Of a stretch of 64,000 nucleotides of DNA, positions 33,221 to 45,608 are shown piece after piece. Source of the DNA: Hexactinellida sp. DTS-2022 (lineage: Eukaryota > Porifera > Hexactinellida); contig JAPNXP010000010.1 of assembly GCA_028753945.1 (NCBI GenBank), forward strand, positions 809,042 to 873,041. Direction: 5' to 3'. Position numbers and translations under genes: made by a program. The notes under the pieces are model-generated. The model was not told the DNA's origin. It made no database searches and saw only the letters and a program-made list of their open reading frames with translations. Numbering within the stretch: the first letter of the stretch is position 1; each line of letters starts with the position of its first letter.

Positions 33221-35032
33221 TTAATCTGCGAAGCCAAATTGGTATGCTATGCCTTTCAAAAATTCCAATTTTGGACGCGATAGGTAATTGTTGATCAAGG
33301 TCTTTAACGCTTGTTCACGATCTCTATAGAGTTTTCTTTTGGTAGGAATTCTGCCACTCATACAAAAAGCTTGTTTCACTTCAACTAAATCTTGCTCTTT
33401 TTTTAACACTTCCAAGAATCTCCAGATCGAAGGATGATGACATGCCATATCACAGGTAAATGACCTATGCCATGCTTCTATTGCATTAGTCGTTCTCGGC
33501 AAGCTATGTTGAACCATAAAATGGTTATTCCACATTTCAATAGGAAATAAAGGTGGCACAACAATTGGAGAATTGATCATATGCCTCCCAATATAGGTCC
33601 TTTCGAAATACAGTGCGAGGTCATAAGTTTCGGGAGGAAGTGTGGCAAATAATTCACTAAACAGATGGGGAACATCTGTAGGAGTAGCAAATGCTAGGGA
33701 AGGAATCATTCTAACTTGTAGTGCGAACGAGGAATCTTGTTGATATCGAGTTTTTAGTCCTAAATCTTGAATTTTCCTCCACATATTCTGTGTTAAATGA
33801 AAGAAACACCCTTTAACTTGGGTCCCAGGGAAGTTTAGATAGAAGGCATTTATTGCAGCCTGTTCGAAATCTACTATTAGATGAGAAGGGCATGCCTGAG
33901 GGCATAAAATTTTGATTTCATTCCACATTAGAGCATAAATATTTTCAGATTTGTTTGAAAGCAGGACAAACAAACAAGGTAATAAATGCCCATCTTCCAG
34001 GATATTTGGCCCCCCTTTTAGAGCGTGGATAACGTAGAGTTGATAAAACAAATTCGGAGCTGTTTTAAACGTACCATCAGCCATCCAAATATTTGATGTG
34101 TTCAATACCTCGATATTTGATGCTGTGCCAAATATCAAGATGCGCTGATCTTCAATATCTGTCCCAGAATCATATTGAAGAAATGCATCTCCTTTATTTG
34201 TCTTCTTGTAACTCTCTGGTATAACGAGCGTATTAAATCTCTCTGGTTCTGGAGGTACATTTAATGCTCTTTTGCGTGCTCTCCGAATAGTCTGTTTTAA
34301 ACTGTCAAGCTTGGGCAGACATACAGCCGATTGTTCGCTGACATCTCTCAATGAAGAAGTCAGAATATTGTGGGTACTATCTTGGGTATCAAAAGCTCGA
34401 CGTTTGATAACAGTTTTGACCTTGGAGCAATGAAAAATTGAAGAATTACTTTCATGAGTATGTTCATGAATCCTCTTGATAACGATCTGATTTTGTGTGT
34501 GTATTCTGGCACTACATACACTCCTTTGCACACACTGCCATTGCACAATATTTCCTCTAATTCGATGACTTGTGTATGAAAAGCCCATTTCCATTAAACA
34601 TTGTGCTCCTCTCTCTGTTGTAGTAAATCTAAGTTCAGACAATGAATGGTCTTGAACATGCGAAATGGGGATTTGGTCCTGTACATCCGAGACAATATCA
34701 GAAGTATGATCAAGAAATAGTGAATCTTCGGATGTATCTTGAAGAATTGGTTCAATTGAATGTTCCTTATCTCTATTCAGAATTGGGTCGTTAAGCACTT
34801 CCATTATTTCTAAGTGCAGGTTAGCAGCTTGTTCATTGAGATTGAGTTGTTCTCTATATACTTCTGTAGTACAGAATATATATTCATGTAACCTAGCATG
34901 TATTTGCGTATTATCCCAAATTATTGTCCTGTTAACAAATAAGGAGAAAGCGATAAGCTCGTCAAACTCGCTACACTCGATGCTTTGCCATGTAATTCTG
35001 ATAACCAACAGATTCTCACTCTTACCCCACAA
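33221..35032 (-). CDS. MULE transposase with FLYWCH zinc finger
   Basis: A 603-codon open frame. Residues about 136-196 form a FLYWCH-type zinc finger: an aromatic WQC then C (WQCVQRSVCSAR) and the HEHTHE histidines, which in this family binds transposon ends. Residues about 300-430 form the MULE RNase-H-fold core: first catalytic Asp319 in IWMADGTF, second Asp388 in LIVDFEQAA, and the CFFH motif around His412. A Glu in TTNAIEAWHRS is a candidate third catalytic residue. Length and domain order are normal for animal MULEs. There are no stops or frameshifts, and both terminal arms are preserved, so the element may be active or recently active. The first ~100 residues show no recognised domain, and the true start could be a later Met. 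Confidence 0.88.
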   Translation of the reverse strand: MWGKSENLLVIRITWQSIECSEFDELIAFSLFVNRTIIWDNTQIHARLHEYIFCTTEVYREQLNLNEQAANLHLEIMEVLNDPILNRDKEHSIEPILQDTSEDSLFLDHTSDIVSDVQDQIPISHVQDHSLSELRFTTTERGAQCLMEMGFSYTSHRIRGNIVQWQCVQRSVCSARIHTQNQIVIKRIHEHTHESNSSIFHCSKVKTVIKRRAFDTQDSTHNILTSSLRDVSEQSAVCLPKLDSLKQTIRRARKRALNVPPEPERFNTLVIPESYKKTNKGDAFLQYDSGTDIEDQRILIFGTASNIEVLNTSNIWMADGTFKTAPNLFYQLYVIHALKGGPNILEDGHLLPCLFVLLSNKSENIYALMWNEIKILCPQACPSHLIVDFEQAAINAFYLNFPGTQVKGCFFHLTQNMWRKIQDLGLKTRYQQDSSFALQVRMIPSLAFATPTDVPHLFSELFATLPPETYDLALYFERTYIGRHMINSPIVVPPLFPIEMWNNHFMVQHSLPRTTNAIEAWHRSFTCDMACHHPSIWRFLEVLKKEQDLVEVKQAFCMSGRIPTKRKLYRDREQALKTLINNYLSRPKLEFLKGIAYQFGFAD

Positions 35033-35522
35033 AGTTACAGGGATTTGAATGCATCTGTCAGCTTTGGCTTGGAATTAGAAAAACAACTTTTAACACCATT
35101 TTCCAGTGAACGGATTACCTTAACTGACCTAACCAAGGCACGAAAGGTTACCGATTCAATTGTGGCCATTTCTCTATGAGTTGATCAATATCTTCTTCAC
35201 TTGCAAGATTTTCAGAATTGACGTGAGAATAATTCTGGCAAAAAGTAGAGAATGCGAAGATATGCCAAGGTACATCCATATAGTTCATTGTAAAATTTAG
35301 CACAATATGTAATATTGATTAAATAATCGAGTATTTGTACTCTACCTCAAAATGTGAAGATATATCACTCTTTGTTGTATATTAGGTGCCACTTATTAAT
35401 TAACTTTGATTCAATTTAATAATTAAGTTTGGGTTTGATTTGCTATATTTAAAGGGCTTCGTTAATTCGTTAACAATTTATCGAATTGACAAATTAACAA
35501 TATATCGAGTTGACAAATTAAC

Positions 35523-36245
35523 CAGGGTTGGGTTCAAGTACAATTTACTTAAGTACTTCTGTAATTAAGTACATTTTTTGAGTACTTGTACTTGTACTTA
35601 AGTACTTTCACCATTTTTCCGTTGTACTTGTACTTGTACTTAATTACTTTCCTCATTTTTCTAAAGTACTTGTACTTGTACTTGAGTACTTGTTACACGT
35701 GACTATTTTATCATTCAATATATTTCCAACACACATCATTGATGTTCCTCAAATTCCATCTCAAATAAAGTAGTTTTGCTTAATACTTAGTATATTAGGA
35801 ATTGTGTTCGTGTCAAGGACTACTGCTACTTTCAATTAAATAGATTTGGATGATATATAAACTATATAGTTAGCAATTTCTACTATTAGTCCGAGAGATT
35901 TATCATAAGAGCTTGGGAAGTACTTTCGTAATTTTTTCATTGTACTTGTACTTGTACTTAAGTACTTTAAGTTTACCTGTACTTGTACTTGTATTGTACT
36001 TAAGTACTTTAAGTTTACCTGTACTTGTACTTGTATTGTACTTAAGTACTTTAAGTTTACCTGTACTTGTACTTGTATTGTAACTTAAGTACTTTAAGTT
36101 TACCTGTACTTGTACTTGTATTGTACTTAAGTACTTTAAGTTTACCTGTACTTGTACTTGTATTGTACTTAAGTACTTTAAGTTTACCTGTACTTGTACT
36201 TGTATTGTACTTAAGTACTTTCAAATGTACTTGAACCCAACCCTG
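35523..36245. mobile_element. hAT-like MITE inside the MULE, 723 bp
   Basis: The ends CAGGGTTGGGTTCAAGTAC and complement are flanked by a perfect 8-bp duplication AAATTAAC (35515-35522 and 36246-36253). The interior consists largely of TGTACTTGTACTTAAGTACT units, with six near-identical copies of a roughly 45-bp block at 35940-36225. Confidence 0.9.
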
Positions 36246-36456
36246 AAATTAACAAGGCTTCCAGAGATGGGGCCAAATCTAGAGACTCAAGATTTTAAAG
36301 TTATTGAACATTTTACCTAACTTGACATTGAATGACATCAGTTTAATATGGATGACATTTATTTTTCGACCGCGATGGAATAATTTTGACAAATTTTGTG
36401 TATTTAAATTAAAATATTTTGCATGTGAGGCAGCCAAGGCTATGTTTTATTTAATA

Positions 36457-37676
36457 CGAGCCCTTCGGTTTCGGTCGCTAAACGACGGATCACTCTCACA
36501 AAGATCGCTTCGCGACACTTGTTCGTTCGTGTTAGACACTACGCGACACAATTAACGGCCGCTTTCGCTGTCTTTTCCTCCAACAGTAATTTTAATAATA
36601 AATAAGTTAATTAACCTGTGGCTTGTAAACTACACACTACTACATAGGGCATTAGTCGATCGCCAAAAAATTGATCGCGGTCCCGATCCCGATCAGCACT
36701 TAAAATAGTATCGTGATCTCGATCCCGATCGCATTTTTACAAATGATCGCCAATCCGATCCCGATCATTTTTTATATGCCGTAGTAACTGTTCAGGATGC
36801 TCAGGTTTCAACCAAGGAATTATCCAGGAGCGCGAGACGTTCCTTTTGGAGCATGCTATTAGGAAAATTTGAATTTAGGAGCGCGAAAATTTGGAATCCT
36901 CTCCTATACTGTAACATTAATTTGTGATTTAGGCGTATTAAATTTGGATCAGACCAGGATTAGGAGCGTATTTACAAATGACTGCATAATACACTGGTTT
37001 CAACCTGACCAACTTTTAGAAACATTGAAGTTAGATTTTCAACAAACTGAACAATATTTATTCCTTGATACGGGCTTGTTCTATGGATGAATTGAATTTA
37101 TAATTGTATTCAATTTAAATACATCTGTGTTCAACAAATTTGGTGGTTTGCTGGCGTTAGCCACCAAAGGTCTTTCTGGGAAGTAGTAATTCGAAATTTA
37201 AAGAAAGGCCTTATGATCCATACTGAGATTTGACAAGTGCTTTATTATTAATGAATTTATTTGCCAACCTTTTCAAAAAAGATCAGAATGTAGGATCGAA
37301 AATATATGCAAAAAAAAGGATCGCGATCTCCATTTCAATCGTTCTGTAAAATACGATCGATGATCTTGCTTCGATCGTCAAGAAAGGATCGCGATCTTTG
37401 ATCGTGCGATCCTAATGGCCTACTACTACATAATTCATTTCAGTATGTTGTTATTTGGAAGAAGATTTTATATAATTTTTACGCTAATCTAGTCAAATTT
37501 TGAAAGTTATTAAGGAAAATGTTACGGTGTGATGTCATACTCACAATATTTCGCTTAGACCCATGTCGCTATGACAAACTACACCTATACACAAAATTTC
37601 AGCTCTCTAGGTAGTACGCTCTTTTCAATTAATTACTAGCAAACATCCAAACAAACAAAATCAGAACAATATATAG
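36457..37676 (-). mobile_element. Helitron-like element inside the MULE
   Basis: On the minus strand it starts after A with TCTATATATTGTTCTG and TTTGTTTGTTTGG, and ends with the ACCGAAACCGAAGGGCTCG block before TATT. This is the same pair of ends as at 18905-19608. The hAT-like element at 36645-37422 is nested in it. Confidence 0.5.
36645..37422. mobile_element. hAT-like element, 778 bp
   Basis: The ends TAGGGCATTAG and, inverted, TAGGCCATTAG are flanked by a perfect 8-bp duplication CTACTACA (36637-36644 and 37423-37430). The subterminal regions are packed with GATCGCGATC-type units. A 73-codon frame (36869-37090) matches nothing I recognise. The block at 37126-37190 (GTTCAACAAATTTGGTGG and onward) recurs inverted at 58380-58455. 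Confidence 0.8.
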
Positions 37677-37732
37677 ATTCGTATACTAACCGAAAACATG
37701 GCGCCTATGGTAGAGACCACATACCTTTAGGT

Positions 37733-37919
37733 CACGAATTGTCTTGTCGCGAATTGTAAATGTCACGAATTGTAAATGTCACGAATTGTCTTGTCACGAA
37801 TTGTCTTGTCACGAATTGTAAATGTCACGAATTGTCTTGTCACGAATTGTAAGTGTCACGAATTGTCGGTCACGAATTGTCTGGTCACGAATTGTCTTGT
37901 CACGAATTGTATGTATCCC
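37733..37919. repeat. Right tandem-repeat terminal arm of the MULE
   Basis: An array of GTCACGAATTGT, the complement of the left-arm unit, ending GTATGTATCCC at the target duplication. Confidence 0.92.
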
Positions 37920-38894
37920 ACTATACTATAGTGGCCCAGTTCTAATCTCAGTGCCTTGGATAGTTATTACTGTGCCGACCATACTATAGTATAGTGGCCC
38001 AGTTCTAATCTTACTGCCTTGGTTATTATTATTATTACTGTGCCGACTATACTATAGTATAGTGGCCCAGTATTGGAATCACTGCCTTTATTATTATTTT
38101 TACTGTGCCGACTATACTATAGTATAGTGGCCCAGTATTGGAATCACTGCCTTTATTATTTTTTTTTTTTTTTTTTTTTCTCCGTAGACGGTGCCCTGGC
38201 CTGAGCTTTATAGTTGATGGGCTGAAACTTGGCATGTAGGTGCGATGGGACCGTCTAATTTGCACCTGGGGTTACGATTTTTGATTAACAAATTTTTGAC
38301 ACATCTTTAACACCTTTCAAAATTTGTCTGGTCCATAACTCAAAATATGTTTTACTAAACCCCCAAATTTTATTTCACATTTGGATTCACCATAAAATTC
38401 TGCGTCTGATGGGAGAAGAGAACTTTTAATAAAGATTTTTATTTCTGCCACAAATGTGGTTTGAAATTTCTTTGTTTACTCACACTTCAATTTCAGTAAA
38501 ACTGTGAAATCTAATTCCATTTTTCAACTTGTAATAATTATATTGATTTAACTTGTTAAATCTTTCACTATTGTTTCAACTTGCGATAATTAAATTGATT
38601 CAACTAATAAATTCCAGCTGGCTTCTATTTAATTCTAGTATTACTATACAATGGATTAAATAAATTATAATAATATAAGGAATTTGTTGACTCAACTCAA
38701 CCAACCGTGGATAACATTGCTAAAATAAATTCCTGATAATATATTTTATTATCAATACATAATGAATGAATGGCATTAAACTCTTGATGGTTTATGATAG
38801 AAACTAACTTCAAATTTATCTACCGTTCCTTGTAACTCCGACCAATTAACAAATGGTTCTTCACACCTTGGGCGTTGATGACTGGGCGAAAAAA

Positions 38895-39005
38895 AATCCA
38901 AAATTGCACCCTGTGCTGACAGCATGCTCCTTTGGAGGCACTATCAATAACCAACCAATAAAATATAGTGCCACCAAAGGAACATGCGTCGGCACAGGGT
39001 GCAAT
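38895..39005. repeat. Unit-closing hairpin (representative copy)
   Basis: The arms AATTGCACCCTGTGCTGACA and GTCGGCACAGGGTGCAATTT plus the middle TTTGGAGGCACTAT and ATAGTGCCACCAAAGG fold into a roughly 110-nt stem with a short loop (CAATAACC region). Comparable copies close other units at 40345, 41562, 47540, 48147, 49828, 51290, 52140, 53620 and 54358, and dispersed copies are at 3025, 11005, 26650/30130, 32085 and 45337. Confidence 0.88.
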
Positions 39006-42000
39006 TTTGGATTTTTATTATTTCTCCGTAGCAGGTGCCCTGGCCACACCAGTATACATTAAGGGCTGAAACTTGGCATGTAGTTGCCGAGTGACCGTCT
39101 AATTTGCACCTGGGGTTACGATTTTTGATCAAATAATTTTAACACCTATTTAAACTAATTATGGCTCATAACATTAAATAATTAATAGTGAGCTTGATAA
39201 ATTTTACATGTACGGATAGATAATTAAATTCTACACCTTTTAGCAAATCAAAAAATTTCAATTTGGCCTAGATTTGTGCCTTAATTGGGGTACCAATCTC
39301 CTGTATTTTCTCACACTTCAGATTCAATAAAACTGTTAAATATAATTCTATTGTTTCAACTTGTAATAATTATATTGAATCTAATTCTATTGTTTCAACT
39401 TGTAATAATTATATTGATTTAACTTGTTAAATCTTGCTCTATTGTTTCAACTTGAGATAAATATATTGATTCAACTTGTAAATTCCAGCTGGCTTCTATT
39501 TAATTGTAGTATTACTATACAATGGATTAAATAAAATATAATGATATAAGGAATTTGTTGACTAAACTCAAATCACCGTGGATAACATTGCTAAAATAAA
39601 TAACTAATAATTTAATTTATTATCAATAAGTAATGAATGAATGGCATTAAACTAAAGATGGTTTATGATAGAACCGTTAAGATTTTACATACCACAACAA
39701 CGACAGATTAAGTGATTATATTTATTTCGGCGAGAATATTCTTGCACAATTAATGTACTGACATATTTAATTCTAATTAATTCGCTCTGTGTTTACCGTA
39801 TAGAGATGGTTCCAAATAGATTATTGGGGTTATCGAGTGCGTGGAATTCAAATATTATAGTGAAATTCAATTTAAATTAATAATAATTGCAAATAATTGA
39901 ACTTAATTTATTTTGCTGTATATAATAATGAAGTAAAATAATTAATAAATTAATTAAATATTTATACTAATTAGCTAAATTTCATTAATCTCAGAGATGA
40001 TACAAGATAGAAACAAACTTTCAATTTATCAATTGGTCCTTATGCCAGGTACCACCTATGCAAGTCGGTCTTGACACCTTGAGGTGATTATGACATCGTC
40101 AAAAAAATGTATTTTTACTATTTTGTGAATTAAATAATTCGCATGGGTTGGTAGGAGTTGGGTGAATACCCAAACGGCACCTAAAAATGCTGACTCAGCA
40201 CATATTATATTCTACTGAAACTTGAATATCTCTCAAATGAAGTGAGCTAAAACGATACTTCCAACTCACTAAGGGTCGTTGCCTTTTGAATCACTTTTCT
40301 GAAATAGTTTAACACCTTCATAGTGATGATGACATGGCGAAAAAAAATCCAAAATTGCAGCCTGTGCCGACAGCATGTTCCATTGGAGGCACTATCAATA
40401 AACCACCACCAAAATATAGTGCCACCAAAGGAACATGCGTCGGCACAGCTGCAATTTTGGATTTTTTATTATTATTATTGGTCCGTATTGTCTCCACAGA
40501 ACAGAGTTGTAATTACTAAGAACTGAAATTTTCAGGACAGGTGTCTCATGGGTTACAGATGTGCACCTGGGGTCACGATATTATATCACATTTTTTTGGA
40601 CACATTTTTGCACCTGTTTAATGTTAGAAAAAGAACAATAAATAGTGCGCGAATAATCAATTTATATGCATTCGATAGAGAATTAAATTCTACACCTTTT
40701 CACAGTGCACGAATTTTCAAATTGTACTTAGTTTGTGCCACAATTGAGTTGCAAGTTTCCTTTGTTTACTAACACTTCAGTTCAATTGAAAGTGTTAAAT
40801 CTAATTCTATTGTTTCAACTCGTTATTATAATATTGATTCAACTTGTGAGATCGAGTAGGCTTCTATTTTCCAATTGGAAAAAAAGATTATATATTTCAC
40901 AACAACGACAGATTATGTGATTATATTTACTTCTGCGAGAATATTATCGCACTCTTAATATACTGACGTAATTAATTATAATTAATTCAGTCAGTATATT
41001 ACTTATATAGATGCTTATAATTTGTTTATTAGGGGTTATCGAGAGTGCTTAATTGAAATTTGATAACAAAATAATTAATTAATTATTCATGACAAAATAA
41101 TTTAATTTAATAATTGTAAGTTGACATTGAAATTGGTGTTAAATAATAAATAATTTGAATAATTATTTATACTAATTAACTAAATATCATTAATCTCAAA
41201 GATTATAGAAGTTAGAAACAAATTTCAAATCTATCAATTGATCCCTATGCCACGTAACACCGCTACAAATGGGTCTTGACACCTTGAGGTGATGATGACA
41301 TCGTCAAAAAAATGTGTTTTTACAATTTTGTGAATTCTATATTTCGAATGGGTTGGTTGGTGTTGGGTGATCACCCCACACGCACATAGAAATGCTGACT
41401 CATCACTTATTTTATTCTACTGAAACTTGAATATCTTTGAAATGAAGTGAGCTAAAAAGAAACTTCCAACTCAATAATGTGTCGTTGCCTTTTGAAACAC
41501 CTTTCTGAAATAATTTAACACCTTCATAGTGATGATGACATGGCGAAAGAAAATGAAAATTGCAGCTGTGCCGACAGCATTTTCCATTGGAGGCACTATC
41601 AATAAACTACCACCTAAATATAGTGCCACCAAAGGAACATGCGTCGGCACAGCTGCAATTTTGGATTTTCTATTAGTCCGTACCTCTCCACAGAACAGAG
41701 TTATATTTACTAAGAACTGAAATTTTCAGGACAGGTATCTCATGGGTTACAGATGTGCACCTGGGGTCACGATTTATCAATTTCGACTTGGAAATTATTT
41801 AACGGGACTTTACCTTTTTTTGTCCCATAAGAAAATAAATGCAATAACAAGAAATTTTTTAGAATCATTAGTATCAGAAAAGTATTTTGCAACTGATAGC
41901 TCTTCACGATTTTTTTAATCCGTCCTCATTTACCTGATAATTAGGCTCACATTTGCCACAATTCACCCTTAACTTTCTAAAATCGTAAATTCATTAATAT

Positions 42001-42238
42001 TCAATCATGCAATCATTTCGTAGTTTCGGCGAAGATCTACTATTTATGAATAATGCAAATAAATTCAGTGTTACACTATCCAAGTTTATTGTATATTATA
42101 GTTACAATAAAGAATTCTCTTTACATGAATAATTCAATTAATTCAATAGATATTACTATACAAATCGATTTCTGATATCATAGTTACAATAAAGTATTCT
42201 ATTTATATGAATAATTCAATTTGATTCAATAGCTGCTA

Positions 42239-44577
42239 TGAGTAGCCTGATTTTGATCGAATTTAGGTCGGAATTTGATCGAAAACTTGTTATGTAGGAA
42301 TTTGATCGAATAGTTTTCCGATGCCGGAAAATGATCGAAAATGCTATTATACCATATTTGACTAATAAGTGAATAAATACGAATTTGATCGAAAAGTTTT
42401 CCGATGTCGGAAAATGATCGAAAATCATGACGTGAAATTTTGTATTAGTTTAATAAAAGTAAATAAATGAAATTAGTCAAGTAAAGAAAAGATACTTTAG
42501 ATTGAAAATATTGAATAAATTCACTGGAAAATGTTCATTGTTCCGATTATTTCTCCGCGGCAAATTGGGCATACTTGTTTCAAACGATGTATTTCTGTAG
42601 CACATCTTTCACAAAACCCAGCGTGAGCAAATCCATCATGTAGGAGTCCAAAATTATCTATTCTTTGTTGAAAGCATACGTAACAGCGGGAGTTTGATGT
42701 TCTCCGTCGTCAGATAATTCTAATTCTTCTGTATTCGAATGTTCCTGATCGTTTGAATTCCCTTTTGTTTTGTTTTCTTTTCCAATTGTTGACGAAATGG
42801 CATTTATGTACTCAATTGCCGTGAATACTCGATTTAAATATTTATTTTTATACTGATTTCGAAGATCTGCATTCTTACGAGATTTCGGATTAGAACCTCT
42901 TGTTATTATTAATCCCTCCTCTAACCTCCTCATTTCTAAATCAAAGTCTAAGATTATATCTTCTAAGGAAGACAAAAATTTCCAGATATTTGGATGACTT
43001 GTCTTTATATTAGACTTTAGTGACTTGTGATAAGATCAGCATTATTATTCGTGCTAAATTGGTAGTAAAAAACGGACATACTTTCGTTCCCATCAATCCA
43101 AGTTTTATAAAAGTAATTCTCAAGAGATTTCACAAGTTCCAATTCAGTAAGCGTCAAATCTAAGAACGATTTTTTGATCGCGAAATATGTGGACGTAATA
43201 TCCTCTTCAGGTAGATATGGAAGCGCCATCAATTCATGTACCCATTTCTTGAATGATTTGTTGGTTTTGTACAGCTTAGCGAGACCGATCTTTTGTACTT
43301 TATCATGAATAACCTTTGTATAGTGAAACCAACATCCCACGATAGTGATATCCGTAGAAACAGTTTTAAATGCATTGCGCGATGCCTTCTGAAAATCACA
43401 CATTGCGATGGAAGGATTGAATTCTGCAACAAGTTGGTGTATTGCTAATACTACTGCAGTATAAAGGTGTTCACTCTTAGAAGTCATCAGAATATGTAAT
43501 GCTGGAATCGCATGCCCCTTGATCCGATAAAAATTGTCAAAAGCTGGTAGAATATTCGCGGAACTACATCGAAAGTGGCATCGAAGTGAATAATTTCGGC
43601 TTCCTTAAGCTTCAATAACATTAGATCAGACGCAAATACTACTGCTATTTCATCGCAATTCCTAATTGTTAGTCTGTGGAATTTGGAGTAAGGAGAATTT
43701 GTTAGGAGTTGGTCGAACTCTTCAGGAGATACCGGCAATTTAGGCAGGTGTGATCTCCGTCTCTTGAACATCGTACTTTCAAGTGTTCTAAAAGTTAAAG
43801 TTGTTGCTGCCTGTCGAGGTACGACACTCTAAGTTGAATATCTGTCTCAAATTATCAGTAGAAATCTCTGCAGTTCGTTTGATTCTGTTGGCTAAGACAA
43901 TACTATGAGATTTGTATTCCGATTCAGAATGATTGTGCGCTCTAGTTATTTCCAAATTATTTACCAAGGTACTGATTTTTGCCAATCCCTCACATGCATT
44001 TTGTCTAGCGAGAGTGCACTTCAGGTAAATTGTACCGTTTGATTCCCGATTCTTTGCATAGCGATATCCTCCAGATATATAATTAGTCGAATTCAATTTT
44101 ACCCCCTCAACAATTGAAAAATCCATTTTGATTAAATTTAGATATTATATAATACTCTCAGACTCTCAGTTGATGTCCAATATATAGTTATTTGATCAAA
44201 ATGTACCTAATACGTTTGCTTACCAAAGTAAAAGTGCAAGCGTGATAAAACAACTGCATTTAATAACAATGCTTGTTATCATTTTGCAAATTTATACTAA
44301 TTCACTCCAATATACTCAAATTTCAATAGAAACCATTTTCGATCAAATTCCTATTTGTTCACTTTTTAGCCAAATATGGTATAGTAGCATTTTCGATCAT
44401 TTTCCGACATCAAAAAACTTTTCGATCAAATTCCTATTTGTCCACTTTTTATCCAAATTTGGTATAGTAGCATTTTCGATCATATTGCTATTTTTTTACT
44501 TTTCACTTTCGATCATTTTCCTACTTCCATTTTCGATCAAATTCCGACTTCAGTTTTCGATCAAATTCAGCTTTCCC
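42239..44577. mobile_element. MULE transposon with decayed transposase, 2.34 kb
   Basis: Both ends carry inverted arrays built on TTTGATCGAAAA and GGAAAATGATCGAAAA units, with shared blocks GCTATTATACCATATTTG (left) and its complement near 44370. The duplication GCTGCTA flanks it (42232-42238 and 44578-44584). The sequence just upstream is a tandem partner of the target (CAATAGATATTACTATACAA), which matches the joined flanks and acts as an empty site. Confidence 0.82.
42521..44126 (-). pseudogene. FLYWCH-MULE transposase with C-terminal MDM2-type RING, frameshifted
   Basis: Five reading-frame segments in order. 44126-43788 holds a FLYWCH-like finger (YLKCTLARQNACEG, then RAHNHSE). 43771-43487 begins the MULE core (IHFDATFDVVPRIFY, first Asp). 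43487-43017 continues it (AMCDFQKASRNAF, second Asp, and GCWFHYTK). 42975-42658 is the acidic tail (PNIWKFLSSLEDI precedes it in another frame). 42685-42521, shifted by one, encodes a RING finger: C-x2-C, then H-x4-H-x3-C-x2-C (HDGFAHAGFCERC) and CPICRGEI, ending near NIFQ and a stop. This His/Cys spacing is that of the MDM2 RING, an E3 ubiquitin-ligase fold. At least four single-base shifts have killed the gene. The segments join only by inference, but each junction overlaps in an adjacent frame. The RING lies inside the transposon ends, so it travels with it. Confidence 0.8.
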
Positions 44578-44950
44578 GCTGCTACTATATAAATCGATTT
44601 CTAATACAATAGTTGTATTAATGTTTTTTCCTATATGAAAATTCAATTTCACTCAACAGTTATTCAATTTCAGAACGATTTCTGATATTCAAACAATGGA
44701 TTAATGAGATGGAATATTTATTTGTATAAATATTTGTCTATGTGTGTGTGCTTGGTGCGTAAGGGGGGGGGGGGTTTACAATGCATTAATAATGGAAATA
44801 TAAACTTAATCCCATATGTCATTCTAAGTAAACATGCTGATTTCAATTTCAAAACGATAACTGATATATAAACAGTGGATTATTGAGATGGAATTTCTAG
44901 TTTATGACTATTCGTTTGTGTGCTTGTTTGGTGCCCGAATTTTATTAGAG

Positions 44951-45336
44951 CAGGGCCGGCGGAAGAGGGGCGGCTGGGACGGCCTGGGCCGCCCCACTTT
45001 TTCTATCATAATACAAGGCAAAAAAGTGGGGCTTAGGCCTGGGCCGCCCCACTTTTTCTGTCATAATACAAGGCCAAAAAGTGGGGCCTAGGCCTGGGCC
45101 GCCCCACTTTTTCTGTCATAATACAAGGCCAAAAAGTGGGGCTTAGGCCTGGGCCGCCCCACTTTTTCTGTCATAATACAAGGCCAAAAAGTGGGGCCTA
45201 GGCCTGGGCCGCCCCACTTTTTCTGTCATAATACAACTTATACAAGGCCAAAAAGTGGGGCCTAGGCCTGGGCCGCCCCACTTTTTCTGTCATAATACAA
45301 GGCCGCCCCACCTCTCACCAGCTTCCGCCGGCCCTG
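44951..45336. mobile_element. hAT-like GC-rich MITE, long copy
   Basis: The ends CAGGGCCGGCGGAAG and complement enclose about five copies of a ~77-bp unit containing GGCCGCCCCACTTTTTCTGT and GGCCAAAAAGTGGGG. Its left flank ends TATTAGAG; the expected duplicate of this 8-mer is not on its right but, inverted, next to the copy at 45609 (see findings). Confidence 0.8.
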
Positions 45337-45608
45337 GTGCCAATGCATGTTCCTTTGGTGGCACTATATTTCTGGTGGTGGTTTATTGATAGTGCCTCCA
45401 AGGGAATATGCTGTCGATACAGGCTGCAATAATGGATTTTTTCGCCATGTCATGAACGTCACATGGTGTTTACACCCCATTTATCAATTTGTTACGGGAC
45501 AAAGGAACGTTTGATAAATTTCATGGTTCTTTTTATCTTAAAACATCTTGAGTTTAAGTTTATATTTCCATTATAAATGCGTTTTAGACCCCCCCTATCA
45601 CTCTAATA

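Larger units (their letters stand above)
32534..37919. mobile_element. Complete MULE (Mutator-like) transposon, 5.39 kb
   Basis: The ends GGGATACATACAATTCGTGA and complement are flanked by a perfect 10-bp duplication ACTATACTAT (32524-32533 and 37920-37929), within a copy of repeat A. Both terminal arms are arrays of the 12-bp unit ACAATTCGTGAC with short spacers. The element carries an intact transposase gene at 33221-35032. It has itself been hit by a hAT MITE (35523-36245) and a Helitron-like piece (36457-37676) that holds another hAT element. Confidence 0.9.
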
